Assembly: GCA_039704465.1 (NCBI GenBank)
Contig: JASFAU010000002.1
Coordinates: forward strand, 744,001-808,000
Source of the DNA: Plasmodiophora brassicae
Lineage: Eukaryota; Endomyxa; Phytomyxea; Plasmodiophorida; Plasmodiophoridae
Direction of reading: 5' to 3'
Length of the DNA stretch: 64,000 bases
The notes under the pieces were generated by a model that searched no databases, was not told the DNA's origin, and worked only from the letters and a program-made list of their open reading frames with translations. Each line of letters begins with the position of its first letter. Position 1 is the first letter of the stretch. Positions 62,422 to 64,000 of this stretch are shown one piece after another. The position numbers were made by a program, and so were the translations under genes.

Positions 62422-64000
62422 TCATATAACGTTCAGGTCCCGCAGCTCCTGCTCTTGAAGTTTCTTCAGGTTGGCACGGTTCACAAACTGAGAATCAATG
62501 TCAAAGTTTGAAGGAAACACTAAGACATAGGGTCCCCGTACATCTTGGTATTCCTTTGTCAACTTAAAACGCGGGTATGGGTCTGTTCGCATGAGTTCGA
62601 CGACTTCCAGCTGGGCGATATTGAACACGTTAACGAGGTCTTTGTACTTCTCCTTCAACAGAGGATGGACACCATCATCCACGGCAGACGCTGCCGAACC
62701 ATATCAACTGTCAGTGGGCACTGCATTTAATGGCCTGGTCCCCACACTGACTTGATTTCCGATGCTGTTTGGGCTGGTTCTGGCCGTCGTCTGCAACAGT
62801 GGCATCGACGACGAGTGACGAGCGATGTAAATTCTCAACCAAAGGGTACATCGAGTTACGATGCTTTCCGGCCGTCTCTGAACCTGCGTTCGTACCAGGC
62901 GTCGAAGCCGGGTCCCCGTTTTGTTTGGGGGCAGTCTGCGCTTTGTACTTGCTGTTCAGATTGGCGACAGCCTGCTCGACGCGCTGCCTCTGCCCAGCGC
63001 TGATGTTAACTTGCAGACGGGAACCTTCCTTGATGTAGTTCGCGTTGATATCGTTGACTGCGGCCAAGATGGCCGGCAGTTCAGCCAGATTCAAGCTCTG
63101 TTAGCGTCACATTTACATACCATCGAAAACTAATATGCATAGCGCTTTTACCACGGGGGTCTCTTGGGAAGCTCCGTACAGATGCGACCACACCATTTCG
63201 CGATAGGATTCGATTTCAGACCAGAACAGAGCAGACTCGACACAGAAACATCCGATCTAGCAGGAACTGTCAACGTTGCGCTGCACTGATGCGATGAGAC
63301 GGGTAGACTATACCAAGTACTTCTGGAACGCGGCAAACCCTTCTGGCGACTTGAGGATGCCAGCGAGAGACGTAATGTCACCGGTCTGGTGGTTGTCGCT
63401 CGACGCATCCAGACGTTCGCCGTATGACTTTACGATTGGGATCATGGTTGTCTGGATGAACAGCAGCAAGGCGAAAACCAGGGGCAAGAAAGCTTTGATG
63501 TCGGACACCTACAGTAGTTAAGGAATCAGCGGTTACTCAGTATAACACGAAACGAGGCCTACAATGATTCCGTAGGACGACGGGACAATAGTGAACGCGA
63601 AAGCAAGGGTCCAGTCAAGAACGAGCAGCCAGAAGATGGTCTTTAGCTCATTCTTGATGCCGAACGCGTCGAAAGTTTTGCGAAGTTTCAGTGCAAACAC
63701 GAATAGTCCCAGAAGGTAGGCGACGCCGACAACTGGGATGAGCGCATTGTACCAGGTTGGTAACGTGCACACGTTTTGCGGGATATCCGTATACTTCCCT
63801 GAAAGCTCAGTTCAGTGACAGGTTGCAGTGTTGGGCAAATCGACGACGCTGTTACCAGACAAGGACAGATAGACGGCAGGGCCGAAAAACAACACGGTGT
63901 TGAATATCGTGTACATGGCAGTGAACGCGTCCGAGATGAAGAATCGATGATTGGAGTACCTGGGAACAAGTCAGTCCTACGCCGAGAGAATACACCATCC
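62422..64000 (-). CDS. 7TM receptor with C-terminal RGS domain (5' partial)
   Basis: Receptor-type regulator of G-protein signalling, like fungal GprK or plant RGS1. The gene enters from beyond 64000. In order: FFISDAFTAMYTIFNTVLFF near 63930, the helices of LIPVVGVAYLLGLFVFALKL and IFWLLVLDWTLAFAFTIVPS, the last helix FLPLVFALLLFIQTTMI near 63480, then the RGS box: LAGILKSPEGFAAFQKYL, spliced to CFCVESALFWSEIESYREMV, then YIKEGSRLQVNIS and finally VFNIAQLEVVELMRTDPYPR followed by F. An insert of about 70 polar residues separates the last two RGS parts. Joins at about 63535, 63320 and 63110 keep phase. RGS domains speed GTP hydrolysis by G-alpha. Confidence 0.82.

Noticed and set aside
1..64000. 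Transposons, viral insertions, CRISPR arrays or bacterial-style operons
   Set aside because: No transposase, integrase, terminal repeat, capsid or polymerase gene or regular spacer-repeat array was seen; intron-rich eukaryotic genes fill the window.

Overview
This is a stretch of nuclear DNA from a eukaryote. Genes lie on both strands, most are interrupted by GT-AG introns of about 45-70 nt, and intergenic gaps are short. Several genes belong to cilium/flagellum biology (dynein regulatory complex subunit DRC3, an RCK/MAK-type kinase, a soluble adenylyl cyclase-like giant). Others have a fungal flavour (a Pkr1-like V-ATPase assembly factor, a kinesin-1 with a fungal-type neck, a 7TM-RGS receptor). 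The best reading is a zoosporic (flagellated) fungus or a close relative such as a chytrid. That is an inference from gene content and intron size; a phylogeny would be needed to settle it.

Layout. 1-2832: 3' part of a type I membrane protein with four copies of an unrecognised ectodomain repeat. 3040-17550: one intronless 4,836-codon gene for a giant soluble adenylyl cyclase-like protein that looks internally duplicated, with a degenerate second half. 18290-20693: kinesin-1-like motor. 20758-25433: compact RNA, trafficking and proton-pump genes (PAM2/CUE/CCCH/Smr protein, SPF27/BCAS2, Got1, CIR1-like, V-ATPase subunit e). 25597-32163: GYF-WW protein, PEX11, prohibitin 1, DRC3, RidA. 32282-39290: WD-like protein, a small unknown protein, a TPR-DUSP-MYND-USP deubiquitinase and a FAS1 protein. 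39570-46577: Pkr1-like factor, ABHD lipase, Cdc14 phosphatase, DAG lipase-like enzyme and a four-Kazal secreted protein. 46799-49883: HLTF/Rad5-type HIRAN-SNF2-RING helicase. 49959-54374: tail-anchored TPR protein, a probable polytopic membrane protein and an unknown protein. 54465-61154: Sec24, ACAD8-like acyl-CoA dehydrogenase and the RCK kinase. 61210-64000: calcineurin B-like EF-hand protein and a 7TM-RGS receptor running off the window.

Intron structures were rebuilt by hand from splice signals, reading-frame phase and family conservation. Where I give an exon chain, the summed length is divisible by three. Several genes lie head to head over gaps of a few hundred bases and probably share promoters. 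No operon, CRISPR array, rRNA, convincing tRNA or transposon was found. The genes do not form one pathway; the linking themes are second-messenger/G-protein signalling (giant cyclase, RGS receptor, DAG lipase, EF-hand protein) and flagellar biology. The strongest candidate for something undescribed is the tandem sAC-like giant, followed by the TPR-USP fusion and the PAM2-CUE-CCCH-Smr protein.
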